Translations under genes and position numbers: made by a program
DNA from: Methanohalophilus portucalensis
Lineage (GTDB): Archaea > Halobacteriota > Methanosarcinia > Methanosarcinales > Methanosarcinaceae
DNA length: 64,000 nt
Direction: 5' to 3'
Assembly: GCF_002761295.1 (NCBI RefSeq)
Contig: NZ_CP017881.1
Coordinates: 914,969-978,968, forward strand
Shown here: piece by piece, positions 47,086 to 57,200 of the stretch
How the letters are laid out: each line of letters starts with the position of its first letter
Position numbering within the stretch: the stretch's first letter is position 1
The notes under the pieces: model-generated
Databases searched by the model: none
What the model was told of the DNA's origin: nothing
Seen by the model: the letters and a program-made list of their open reading frames with translations, nothing else

Positions 47086-48959
47086 TGCCCTTTGATAACA
47101 CAATGGCCCTTGCCGCTCTTGCAAGTGTGATCCCTTTAATAATAATTTATCTTCTCAGGCCCAAACCTGTCCAGCTTAGTATACCTTCCCTGATGTTCTT
47201 AATGCAGGTGGAGAAGCAGAAAAAACGTTTTTCATCAATCCGTAAACTGCTCAAAGATCCACTGTTTCTTATCCAGCTGCTTGTACTCATACTGCTTTCC
47301 ACCGCTGCAGCAGCGCCTTTTTACACTTCCCAGGAAGACCTGAGTGATGAGCATACTGTAATTGTCATTGACGCCTCCGCAAGTATGCAGGCAGGCAATC
47401 GTTTTGACGATGCAACACGCCTGGCTGAAGGATATCTCAGCAAGAAGAACAGTATAATACTGGCTAAAAGCAGTCCGGAAATTGTTGTTGAGAACACAGG
47501 TTCTTCACAAGCATCTGATGCGCTTGAAAATATCGAGCCCAGCGACACGATAGCTGATATTTCCGGAGCAATGTCTGAAGGTATGAGACTGCTTTCGCAG
47601 AGAGGCGGTACAATGATTGTGGTGTCCGATTTTGCCAGCTGGGAAGGAGAAGATCCGGTATCTACAAAACAGCTTGCCCAGTCCTATGGGATTGACACTG
47701 CTTTTGTTGATGTAAGCTCAGCAGTGGGCAATGTGGGAATCATAGACGGCTGGATAGACACCGAAGACGGTAATTACGTGTATACCTGTGTTGTCAAGAA
47801 TTATAATGACTTTACCGAAAGGGTTGATATAGAAATTGAAAACCCGGCTGGTTCAGTAAAGCGCTCTCTTAATGTGGGACCCTCGGATACGGCCCAGTTT
47901 CGTGTGAATCCCCTATCTCCCGGGGTTACATCAATATCAATTGCAGATGAGGATAGTTTGCCGGCCGACAATAATGCATATGTGGTAATTCCAACCCAAT
48001 CGGATACGAAAACCCTGTTTGTTTCGGATGAAGAGAAGTTACCATCAAATATTTCTCTTTCGACACTGGCGTCTGTGGATATTTCTACGGCTGAGGGAAT
48101 TCCTTCTTCCACCGATGATTACAGGATAATGGTCATTGGGCTGAAAAACCGTCCTCTTGCATCCACTGAGGTAGAAAGGCTTGACAGTTTCCTGAACAAT
48201 GGAGGGCGGGTTGTAGTTGTAGCCAGCCAGATGCTTGCAGGCGGCAATGCCACAGACCAGTTCCAGGGAATGCTTCCGGTTATACCCGGTGATGTGGCTG
48301 AAGCACAGAATATCCTGGGTATCGATCTGGAAGTTGTCCAGTCCTCAAGCCTTACAGATGATGTGAAATTCAACGAGATTGCCATGTACAAATATCTCAA
48401 TGCCACACCGCGTAATGATGCAACCGTTCTGGTTGCAACCGAGCAGGGAGACCCTTTACTTGCCCACTGGTCTGTGGGAGACGGGACACTGGTATATTTC
48501 GGCTTCAATGATGAGTTGGGTGAGCCCTGGAACAATTTCCACAACCTGCCCGAATACCCGGTGCTCTGGGCACGGCTTACAGCCTGGCTCGGTGGCAGCG
48601 GAGATATAAGCGACTATAACCATGAGACCGGAGATATAACCTCTCTTGCCCGGGAAATGACAGTACAGACACCCACCGGTACAATAACCACCCAGAAGGT
48701 ATTGTTCGAGCAGGCCGGGACATATAAGATCGGAGGACGTACCGTAGCGGCCAACCTGTACAGTGACCGTGAATCGGATACTACCAGGCAAGGATCGGAG
48801 GTAATGGAACGTGTTTCAGACCAGAACAGGGACAGCCCTGACATAGTCCGTCAGGATAGTTATGAGGCAAAGAACTATCTGGACAATTACCTGATTATAC
48901 TGGCTATACTACTGGCAATACTTGAAATCCTGATTATACGCAACCGGGGTGAACTGTGA
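47085..48959 (+). CDS. BatA-like membrane protein with von Willebrand A domain
   Basis: A 624-aa protein. The N-terminal aerotolerance-regulator (BatA) hydrophobic region has helices at about 8-25 and 55-75; then follows a vWA domain with VIVIDASASM (MIDAS) and VVSDFASWEG, a beta-rich middle, a glutamine-amidotransferase-like segment (GLKNRPLASTEVERLDSFLNNGGRVVVVAS) and a C-terminal helix (about 600-620). The ATG at 47085 overlaps the DUF58 stop (TAATG) with GGAGG 8 nt upstream; ATG 47079 sits too close to that site. The large central part should be extracellular. Confidence 0.87.
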   Translation: MPFDNTMALAALASVIPLIIIYLLRPKPVQLSIPSLMFLMQVEKQKKRFSSIRKLLKDPLFLIQLLVLILLSTAAAAPFYTSQEDLSDEHTVIVIDASASMQAGNRFDDATRLAEGYLSKKNSIILAKSSPEIVVENTGSSQASDALENIEPSDTIADISGAMSEGMRLLSQRGGTMIVVSDFASWEGEDPVSTKQLAQSYGIDTAFVDVSSAVGNVGIIDGWIDTEDGNYVYTCVVKNYNDFTERVDIEIENPAGSVKRSLNVGPSDTAQFRVNPLSPGVTSISIADEDSLPADNNAYVVIPTQSDTKTLFVSDEEKLPSNISLSTLASVDISTAEGIPSSTDDYRIMVIGLKNRPLASTEVERLDSFLNNGGRVVVVASQMLAGGNATDQFQGMLPVIPGDVAEAQNILGIDLEVVQSSSLTDDVKFNEIAMYKYLNATPRNDATVLVATEQGDPLLAHWSVGDGTLVYFGFNDELGEPWNNFHNLPEYPVLWARLTAWLGGSGDISDYNHETGDITSLAREMTVQTPTGTITTQKVLFEQAGTYKIGGRTVAANLYSDRESDTTRQGSEVMERVSDQNRDSPDIVRQDSYEAKNYLDNYLIILAILLAILEILIIRNRGEL

Positions 48960-51463
48960 TGCTTTCCTTTGAACAACCCATTATACTTGCATTTATACTA
49001 CCCGTGCTGGCAGGTACTCTATACCTTATGCTTAAGGGTGGTAACAAAAAACTGCTCATCTCCAGGGCAATTGTCCTGTCCCTGTTGATAGTTGCCATTG
49101 CTTCCCCTTTTACCCTAGTAAGCCAGGTAACAGAGCAGGAAAATCCGCAACTTGTGATTATTTCGGATGAAACCAAAAGCATGCAGCTCTTCGAGGAAGG
49201 TGTGGCCGATGAACTCTACGAAAGCCTTACTACCAAAACCCCAACCAGTCTTGTCAGGCTGACAGGCGACAAGACCGCTCTGGGAGACGCTGTGGTGCAG
49301 TATGCCAGCAGTGATAACCAGGTCGTGCTGGTGACTGATGGGAACAATAACTACGGGGAAAATCTGGAAGATTCCCTGCAATATGCTGAAAAGATTAATA
49401 GCACGGTTTATGCAGTCACTCCTGAAACACAGCACAATGATATGAGTGTCCGGATAGAAGGAGAAAAAACCGCAGTCCTTGGAGAATATATTTTTGATAT
49501 TGTAGTTGAGCAGGCAAACCGCGATTTGGTAGATTATTCTATAAACCTAAAGGTAGATGAGAAAAAACGTAACGGTCTGCTCAGTACAATAAATCCGCAT
49601 AGTACTAAACAGAATGTAATCCGACCCAAAGAACCGGTCATTTTTGAGTCCACCGGTGCACATACAATAGAAGTGGAATTAGTACCACGAAGTGAGGATT
49701 ATGACAGTATAAACAATAAATTCACCAAATCTGTTTATGTGGTGCCCAAGCCCAAAGTGCAATATGTAACCGGTGAAAGTTACAATTCACCTTTTGCAAG
49801 AGATTTGAACCAATTATACACTCCTGTCACGGACGACAACTTCACTCAACTCGATGGTAAAAAAGCAGTCATAATTGACAATCTGTATATTGATGCACTT
49901 AATGAAGAAGATATAACTAATCTCCAAAAATACGTCACCAACGGTGGTGGACTGGTGGTAATAGGCGGAAATCAGGCTTATAACAATGGAGATTACCGCA
50001 ATTCTTCACTAGAAAAATTGCTCCCCGTATATTCCTATCCTACGGAAAGCACCGGTGGGGAAGTTGTGGTGCTTGTTATTGATAAATCTGGTAGTATTTT
50101 AGGAGGAGATTACAAACCACCCTCTTATGATCCAGATGAAAAAGAATACGTCCCTGGTCAAGGTCTTCAGGACAAGGGAATAAATAAAAGTGAAATGTTT
50201 TTCATATCTTATGTTAAGGAATCAGCAAAAAATGTAACCAAAAATCCAGATTTTTCAGATGCTAAAATGGGCATAATTGCATTTGACGATGAAGGACATA
50301 TTCTTTCAGAACTACAAGCATTGAATAAAAAATCCAACCAGAAAGATATAGAAGAAATAATTGACTCCATAGGAGCAGGTTCAGGTTCAGATTTGGGTGC
50401 AGGATTACAAAAGACTACAGAATTGCTTGAAGATGTACCAGGCCAGAAAATAATCATGATTCTTTCTGATGGAAAGATTGAGAACTATTATGCAAACAGT
50501 ATTCAAAAAGCCCAGTCTATTCAAAAAGAACATAATGTAGTGTTCCAATTTTTCCGATTTAGTGATCCTTCTGGAACCGATTATGCGGAAAAATTCATAC
50601 AGGAAATTGAAGGAGAAGCTGTACTGGGTGAGAATTACTTCATTACACCAGAAGGATTTACCGTTGGTGATATCCAAACCGACCAATCACAGACCGATGG
50701 ACGAGATGAAGAGGAAGATGTTAATGCAACAGACACTTACCTGCTGGTGGAATACAATCCCACTCATTTCATAACAGAAAACTCCGAAGTCTCCAATGTC
50801 ACTTTTTATAACGGTGTAACTGCAAAACCCGGTTCTGAAAGGGTTGTTTTGGCAGAAGACGGTAGTCCGGTTATAACGACATGGAGGTATGGATTGGGTA
50901 GGGTTGCATCTGTAACCACAGATCACAACAATTTCGGGAATCAGGATAATCTAACAGCAGCAACTCTTAACTGGGCTGTAGCAGACCCACAACCCGAAGA
51001 AGGTGCGGTTGTGAAGGCTCCGGATACATGGTACGGGCTACCTGCTAAAATCACTCTTACAATGTATGATGAGAAAGTTCCGGAACTTACATACAGAGAC
51101 AATGAACTGGAACTGGCTTTTGTTGGGAAAAACACCTATGAAGCCCAGATATTCCCAAAAACAATCGGGATGCATTATGTGAGTGGTTATCCAATTGCTG
51201 TGAATTATGCCATTGAATACCGCGATGTAGGACTGAATGAAAAACTTCCTTCTCATATAAACCAAAATGGTGGCAAGGTCTATGACAATATACAGCAAGC
51301 CAGAGCTAAATTGTTGGAAGATGCCCGGCAGAACTCCCTCCAGAGTCGCATGGAGCCTGTCAGCTGGAAGATGTATTTCATCCTGGCTGCCTTGCTGCTT
51401 TTCCTGGGAGAAGTGATGCTTCGTCGCAGTCTGGAGATAATCGAATCCAGAAAGCAAGAATGA
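48959..51463 (+). CDS. Large von Willebrand A / amidotransferase-fold membrane protein
   Basis: An 834-aa protein. The N-terminus has two membrane helices (about 8-24 and 35-55) and a first vWA-like segment (LVIISDETKSM). Residues about 305-345 (VIIDNLYIDAL..LQKYVTNGGGLVVIGG) resemble the class I amidotransferase-like fold. A canonical vWA follows with VLVIDKSGSI (MIDAS) and IIMILSDGKIENY (about 360-530). A beta-rich domain and a last helix (about 800-820) end it. The start is ATG in TGATG overlap with the previous stop. Last gene of the MoxR operon. Confidence 0.87.
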   Translation: MLSFEQPIILAFILPVLAGTLYLMLKGGNKKLLISRAIVLSLLIVAIASPFTLVSQVTEQENPQLVIISDETKSMQLFEEGVADELYESLTTKTPTSLVRLTGDKTALGDAVVQYASSDNQVVLVTDGNNNYGENLEDSLQYAEKINSTVYAVTPETQHNDMSVRIEGEKTAVLGEYIFDIVVEQANRDLVDYSINLKVDEKKRNGLLSTINPHSTKQNVIRPKEPVIFESTGAHTIEVELVPRSEDYDSINNKFTKSVYVVPKPKVQYVTGESYNSPFARDLNQLYTPVTDDNFTQLDGKKAVIIDNLYIDALNEEDITNLQKYVTNGGGLVVIGGNQAYNNGDYRNSSLEKLLPVYSYPTESTGGEVVVLVIDKSGSILGGDYKPPSYDPDEKEYVPGQGLQDKGINKSEMFFISYVKESAKNVTKNPDFSDAKMGIIAFDDEGHILSELQALNKKSNQKDIEEIIDSIGAGSGSDLGAGLQKTTELLEDVPGQKIIMILSDGKIENYYANSIQKAQSIQKEHNVVFQFFRFSDPSGTDYAEKFIQEIEGEAVLGENYFITPEGFTVGDIQTDQSQTDGRDEEEDVNATDTYLLVEYNPTHFITENSEVSNVTFYNGVTAKPGSERVVLAEDGSPVITTWRYGLGRVASVTTDHNNFGNQDNLTAATLNWAVADPQPEEGAVVKAPDTWYGLPAKITLTMYDEKVPELTYRDNELELAFVGKNTYEAQIFPKTIGMHYVSGYPIAVNYAIEYRDVGLNEKLPSHINQNGGKVYDNIQQARAKLLEDARQNSLQSRMEPVSWKMYFILAALLLFLGEVMLRRSLEIIESRKQE

Positions 51464-51880
51464 GACAAATCATTAATACGGCTTTGAAATTTTTTAATTC
51501 TTTAAAAATATCAGGGTCTTTATCTTATTTTAATCCGGTTGTGTTATATCTATCCATGACAATGTAAGAATTGTCCGGGATTTGTGCAGCATTGTTCCGG
51601 GCTGGATCAGCCGAGTTGGGGGACTACGGCTGATACATGGAGTGGGGGATTAATATGAGAACATGGTTGGGCATCCATGTTCTCAATCTACTTTTGGTTT
51701 GCTAAAGAACTAATTATGAACTTTTTTCAATCCAACTTCTTAAAAATACATAACATTTAAGTATTACAGACATGTTGCTGTATATACAATATCAAAATTG
51801 TCTGTAAGCTATTTTGAATAAGTATTTCCTACGGTGAATTTAATATCTCTTTGTAATTTTCAATGGGACTATAATATTAT
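51464..51880. other. Intergenic region with two strong hairpins
   Basis: No gene seen. A GC-richer island at about 51570-51690 contains a 7-bp stem (TCAGCCG 51607-51613 / CGGCTGA 51627-51633) and a perfect 10-bp stem (GAGAACATGG 51657-51666 / CCATGTTCTC 51675-51684) followed by a T-rich tract. It may be the 3' end of the MoxR operon transcript or a small RNA. The rest is AT-rich spacer up to the insertion sequence. Confidence 0.5.
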
Positions 51881-52884
51881 GGCTCTGTAGAAACCCTTTC
51901 CTCTAACTTTCACTAATACATCATTATTTTTATAAGAAGAAGTCCCCAATGTGATTCTGGATAGACAAAACACAAAGGGGATGAATGTATTTTGTCAAAT
52001 GAGTACTTAAACTTTATCGATACAGCTATGTCTGTAGCTGGAAGATCCCATCTTCCAATCTACAGCTGTAAGTATTCCAAAAGAAAGTATACTCAACATC
52101 AGTTACTGACTTTGATATTATTCAAAGATTACATAAATGAAAATTACAGAAAATTTGTTAAAATTGTTGACTTAATGGATAGTGTTCAGTCCAAGATTGG
52201 TATAAAACAAGTACCTCACTTCACAACATTACACAAATTTACCAATAGAATATCTTCATTCTATTTCAATAGCTTACTTCACCAAACTCTGAAACTCTTC
52301 TATTCGCATGGCGAAAAAATACCTCTGGTTGCTATTGATTCAAGTGGATTTACAGGAGGACATTGTAGCTACTATTATTCTGTAAGAACAGGAAAAAAGA
52401 GACGGTCGTATCTGAAAACAAGTATAGCTGTTGACGTTGAGAATTTCATTGTAACTGGTTTTAAGATTTCAGGTAAACCTGTGCATGATGCAAAGCATGC
52501 ATCGACATTACTTAGACAATGTCACAAAAGGAGAAAAGCTGATTGTTATCTGATGGATAAAGGATATGATTCTGAAAAGGTACATGCTCTAATCAATGAA
52601 GAATTGAAAGCAGAAGCCATCATACCCGTAAGATGCAGAAAAAGGAAAAAGATCAGGGGAAAATACCGTCGTAAAATGAGAGATGAATTTGATGAAGACA
52701 TCTATCATTATAGAAACCTGGTAGAGACGATGTTTTCTGTTTTGAAAAGGAAGTATAGGGAAGAACTCAGGGCAACAAAATACAGAAATCAGGTCAAAGA
52801 GGTCAAGTTCAAATTATTAATCCATAATATAGACAGGTCTGTCTCTGTTTCAGTAATTATTCAAATGGGGATTTCTACAGAGCC
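51881..52884 (+). mobile_element. Intact IS5-like insertion sequence, 1,004 bp
   Basis: The ends are inverted repeats: left GGCTCTGTAGAAACCC, right (reverse complement) GGCTCTGTAGAAATCCC, 13 identical bases then a one-base slip. It contains one transposase gene. No target-site duplication is visible (left flank ..AATATTAT, right flank TGAAATATAG). An internally deleted copy with the same right end lies at 63831 in opposite orientation. Confidence 0.9.
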
Positions 52885-52894
52885 TGAAATATAG
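51992..52894 (+). CDS. IS5-type DDE transposase
   Basis: A 300-aa transposase of the DDE/IS4-IS5 superfamily. Catalytic residues are probably the Asp in VAIDSSGF (about 114), the Asp in CYLMDKGYD (about 190) and the Glu in [16 protein letters not shown] (about 245, the family Y-(2)-R-(3)-E-(6)-K pattern). The start is TTG at 51992 behind GGGGAT; the ATG at 51981 is out of frame. Curiously the stop codon lies 10 nt outside the right inverted repeat, so the last residues (E-I) come from host DNA. It appears intact and probably active, given the identical deletion derivative nearby. Confidence 0.88.
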   Translation: MSNEYLNFIDTAMSVAGRSHLPIYSCKYSKRKYTQHQLLTLILFKDYINENYRKFVKIVDLMDSVQSKIGIKQVPHFTTLHKFTNRISSFYFNSLLHQTLKLFYSHGEKIPLVAIDSSGFTGGHCSYYYSVRTGKKRRSYLKTSIAVDVENFIVTGFKISGKPVHDAKHASTLLRQCHKRRKADCYLMDKGYDSEKVHALINEELKAEAIIPVRCRKRKKIRGKYRRKMRDEFDEDIYHYRNLVETMFSVLKRKYREELRATKYRNQVKEVKFKLLIHNIDRSVSVSVIIQMGISTEPEI

Positions 52895-52925
52895 TCAATT
52901 AAAATCTAATATTATTTTAAAAAAG

Positions 52926-52945
52926 AGCTCCCTTTGCAGGGAGCT
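52926..52945 (-). terminator. Hairpin terminator
   Basis: A perfect 8-bp stem AGCTCCCT/AGGGAGCT with a 4-nt loop is followed on the minus strand by CTTTTTTAAAATAAT. It looks like a terminator for the leftward 47-aa gene. Confidence 0.6.
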
Positions 52946-53001
52946 TAACAATCCAAAACACAGGAAGGAGGTTGTAGAAAGGCCATTTTAGGATTTTTCG
53001 C

Positions 53002-53145
53002 TCACCCCCGGTTGTACCCGTGGCCCGAATAGAGCCGATACATCCTGTTGCGACGAATCTTCCCGTTGTTGTCCAAAATGGCTGAAAAGACAATTGCCGG
53101 GTCAATATTTTTTCCCTGTTTGTATAGCACCACTTTTTCTATCAT
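53002..53145 (-). CDS. Small hypothetical protein (47 aa)
   Basis: Unrecognised. The peptide begins MIEKVVLYKQGKNIDPAIVF, continues SAILDNNGKIRRNRMYRLY and ends SGHGYNRG. The ATG at 53145 has GGGGAG 6-7 nt upstream, and a hairpin terminator lies about 57 nt after its stop, together forming a complete small transcription unit. The C-terminal half is basic and aromatic, which would suit nucleic-acid or ligand binding. It sits between the IS and the surface-protein genes. Confidence 0.55.
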   Translation of the reverse strand: MIEKVVLYKQGKNIDPAIVFSAILDNNGKIRRNRMYRLYSGHGYNRG

Positions 53146-53292
53146 TTATTTCTCCCCACTCCTTGAGGTTTTAACCCTGGAGAGTAGATTGGCAGGGAGA
53201 TATTTATAGTGCTGCAATTGGGCTACATATGTTAGGGGTTTGGGTAAGGATGGTTGTTTAAAAATTTATAATTATATATGAAGGGGAGTATA

Positions 53293-54222
53293 TCAAATTC
53301 CCCTTCGTTTAACTCCTGTAGCAAATAAAAGGCCCAAAATTAAAACGATTGCTTCAAATCCGGGAAGAAAGCCCCTTTCGTCTTCGTTTTCAGGAATGTT
53401 CTGGGTTTCATCACTTCCCACATCTTCATTTGGCACATCAATCTGCTCATCACTTCCAGATGGTATTGCTTCATTTCCATCATTTTCTGATGGATTTGTA
53501 ATGGCTGGAGTAGAACCTGTACCACTACTGCCTTTACCTGTGCTTATAGCATTTTGATCATTTCTTTCTGCAATCTCTATTAGAATACTTTGGTTACTTT
53601 CAGCACCCATTTCATCTTCTGCGGTTATGGTAATTTTATGCGTTCCTACAGAATCGAGGTTTGAATAAAATGATGTACCATTACCGATTATTCCACTGAC
53701 ATTTGTACTCCATGAAATGTTTGTTTTCTGGCCTTCTGGGTCAGATACATTTGCAGAAAATAATATTTCATCTTCCGGAGAATAGATGCTATTCATCTCA
53801 GGAGAAATAAGATCAATTACAGGTGGATCGTTTATCTCACCATCAAAATACTGAGTACTGCTTTGAACCAAAGTCTGTCCTCCATCTAAATCCGCAAAGA
53901 TATCATATCTGATGTAATGTAACCCGTCCATATCAGTAATAAAAGGAACAGTATAATTTATCTGATTCTCACCCTCTTCAAGATCAAACTCCTTAGTTCC
54001 ATTTACTATAAGTTTATTTTCAGGATTGTATATCATCAGCTGTAACTCTGCAGGAGCTTCTTTATTTGCATCAAGCAGCAGATTTACAGTGATATTATCC
54101 CCTGAGAAATATTTATCCTCTGCAGCACCTGAAAAGGAAGCTGTTAAGGCAATCAAAATAAAAAGACCCAGAAGGGTCAAAACCATTGGTCTGACAAAAC
54201 CTCTTCTGCTGATAGATACCAT
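53293..54222 (-). CDS. Secreted protein with PGF-CTERM anchor signal
   Basis: A 309-aa protein: signal peptide (about 1-33, SISRRGFVRPMVLTLLGLFIL..SGAAE), a beta-sandwich domain (about 35-130), an Ig/PKD-like domain (about 135-215, PPVIDLISPEMNSIYSPEDEI), a Ser/Gly/acidic low-complexity stalk, and the C-terminal tripartite signal LPGFEAIVLILGLLF with a basic end KRRGI. This PGF-CTERM motif is processed by archaeosortase A, which attaches proteins to membrane lipid. The ATG at 54222 (GGAAGGTG upstream) lies 1 nt after the stop of the giant gene, so the two are translationally coupled. Confidence 0.85.
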   Translation of the reverse strand: MVSISRRGFVRPMVLTLLGLFILIALTASFSGAAEDKYFSGDNITVNLLLDANKEAPAELQLMIYNPENKLIVNGTKEFDLEEGENQINYTVPFITDMDGLHYIRYDIFADLDGGQTLVQSSTQYFDGEINDPPVIDLISPEMNSIYSPEDEILFSANVSDPEGQKTNISWSTNVSGIIGNGTSFYSNLDSVGTHKITITAEDEMGAESNQSILIEIAERNDQNAISTGKGSSGTGSTPAITNPSENDGNEAIPSGSDEQIDVPNEDVGSDETQNIPENEDERGFLPGFEAIVLILGLLFATGVKRRGI

Positions 54223-54223
54223 T

Positions 54224-57200
54224 TCATTCACCTTCCTTTTCCATTTCGATTTCTGCAGCCTTTACAATCAATTTGAAACCATGTATGTCTAACAGATATT
54301 CTCCGGAAGTGTTCCCATAAGTAATATCATAACTGTACATGCCTGACATTATGTTAGGTACTTCAAATTCGATTGTAGTATTGCCCGTAATATACTCTTC
54401 ATGATCAAGGCCGGGACCAACTATTGTCAGATTGTCCGCACGGGTTACATTAACATTCATGGTAACGGTCTCTTCGGCCTCATATGCCTGCTTTTCTGTG
54501 CTTATTCGAAGGCCATTGATATCTCTTTTATCATGGATGTAATCAGAGTTTATATACAGGGAACGTCCTGAATCCTCTCCCCCCTCGGGTGCATTCAGAT
54601 AGACACTGATAAACACTTTATTATCGGTTTCAGAAATAGGAATTTCCACTGAGAAGTTACTGGTATTGCTACCATCGACTGTGAAATTATGGATATCTTC
54701 AAAATCGAAGTACTTGACCCTGCTGTAAAGATCCAGGGTATGGTTTCCATTATTGCTGATCTGCATGGTAAGGGTTGCATTCTCCCCTGGCAGATAAGAC
54801 CGCCTGTCAAGCCAGGAAGTAACGGTAACATTGGCACCTTCCAGATAGAAACTGCTCTCATTTAACTCGTTTTCTTCAAGACCATAGTACATCCTGTAAT
54901 AACCTTCAGGAAGGTCATCAGGTGCTTTGAAAGAGAAGGAGAAATTATGTTTTTCTCCAGAGTCAATCCAGTAAGCCATGGATTCTTCATATATACCCGG
55001 GATATCCAGATACATATCGGTCATTCCTCCAACAGAACCTGTATTTGAAACAGTGAAATTATAAGTGACCGTTTCAGCAGGCTGCACCCTTTGCTTATTC
55101 GAAGAGGCGGGTACAACATTAAATTGAGGTAATTCTATATTGAAAGTGGAATTTGTGAAATTGATCACCTTTTCATTTTCAAGCAAAGTTACATTCAGGG
55201 TATAGTTTCCTGAAGACTCTGGCAAAGGAATTTCGTACCCTGTACTGATATTTTCCTCTGCAGAGAGGTTAATCATTTCAGTATCTTCATAGAAATCCGT
55301 AACTACCGACAGAGTTCCGTTAAAGGGAAGCTGTGGTTGACCATTGCTGACATTAACCAGGAATGTGAGATTGCCTGAGACAATATCCAATTCTCCAGTT
55401 TCAAAGTCCACCAACTCATTTGCAGAGAAAGAAACCTCTTCAAACACAACAGGTATGTCACCACTTGCATTCAATGTATAATCTCCTTCAGCCAGATCAA
55501 AGACCAGCACGTCTTCAATACTTTGATTTATACCCAGCAGATATGATCTGTTTGTCTGTGTTGTTGCGTTGACTGAAAAAGTTATATTGAAATCACTGTT
55601 ATATTCACCGATGTTGGTTATGTTTACCGGGATCTCTACAGTTCCGGCTCTGTATATAGGCTGACATTGACAATCAATATCCACTCTTTCTCCCAATTCG
55701 ATCTCTTTTGTAAGGTTTTCAGAGCTGTCTCCTGTAAAATTGGCGATAATGGTGGTGTTTGTGTCAATGGTTGCATTAAACTCTACAGACCTTGAGGTTC
55801 CGGGTGGAAGAACAAAACCAAACTCATCCTCATCAAGAACAAGATTTTTGATTTTCACATCTGTCCTTGCCTCGACATTACCCGGATTCTTTGCAAAAAG
55901 CTCTACAGTAAATGCCTCATGGTTTACAATTTCTGGAGCATTCATACTGACCTGGATTACAGGATCTTCCACAATAATATCCCTGGTGACAACAGTATCA
56001 CCAACTACGACACTTACTGTATGATTGCCGGGATTAAGATCGGGGATTTCAACTTCCAACCTGCTATTTTCTGCAGATGCGATTGAAAGATCAGATCGAT
56101 TGAATTCATTCCCATCAATTAAAAGGACAAGCTCCCTTTCAAATAGTGCAGGAGCATTATTGGAAACAAGAACATTGGCATTAATCGTCTCATCTGTCCT
56201 GTAATATTCCTTTGCAGTAGAAAGTGCCACAGAGACATCTTTTTCATAGACATCTACAGAAACCCGGTCAGTATCCGTTATCTGGTTATAATCGGTTACA
56301 GCTTCGAGTTCAAAGGTCAATCGTCCTTGATTATCTGAAAGGTATTTGTCCTGATAATTCAGATATGTACCTTCATTGTCGAAATCTGCAAGGTTGACGG
56401 TTTTATCCATGACAAGTTGCTTTTCTTGGCCACTAAGGGATGTAATCCAACCTCCTTGAATGAAGTCGCCTCCACCTTCGTCATGTAATTCTTGGTTGAA
56501 GTATCCACCATATACCAGTACACTTCCGTCACCGCTTTCTAATTCGTATTGGGTATTTTGCGGTATCATATCTCCACTGTATTCATTCCAGTTTTCACCG
56601 TCGAAGATGTATAGCCAATTAGTATATACTTCTAAAGCATATAGTTTCTCACCCGCGGTGGCTAATCCAGAAGTGGGTCCCATACTTTCTTCGGGACCTG
56701 AAGTTTCAGGATTTTCAGGATTATAACTATACAGCTCTAATTCTAATTCATATGTTTGATAGACTATCCAGTAAATCCTCTGGCTGTACTCAAACTCACG
56801 AACATTCGTAAGTCCTGTTTCATAAGTTAAAACATCATCAGATGTGTAGTTATATTCATGTATAGTTCCAGATGAATCAATAACAGCAACTATCTCTTCA
56901 AAAGACGTAATGTCCTTTGGCTTACTTATATCTGGAACATTGATATCCGATGTTCCCAATCCATCAGAGATAGTGTAAACAGAAACACTTTCAGAATCAA
57001 GTATCCATAAATCTTCATTATGACCTTCAATTAATGAAACTTCAGATTCATTATAGTCACTATTTGATTCATTGAATATTGAGATATCTTTTGTATTCTT
57101 ATCAATACGAAGCAGATTGGCATCAGACGTAATCCAGATATAATCTTCAGTTAATGTGACGTCAGCTTCCCAACTTTCAACTGGCACTTCCATTTCAGTC

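Noticed and set aside
52917..53105. 62-aa frame overlapping the 47-aa gene
   Set aside because: It reads through the terminator hairpin, lacks a ribosome site and has an unlikely composition; the 47-aa frame fits better.
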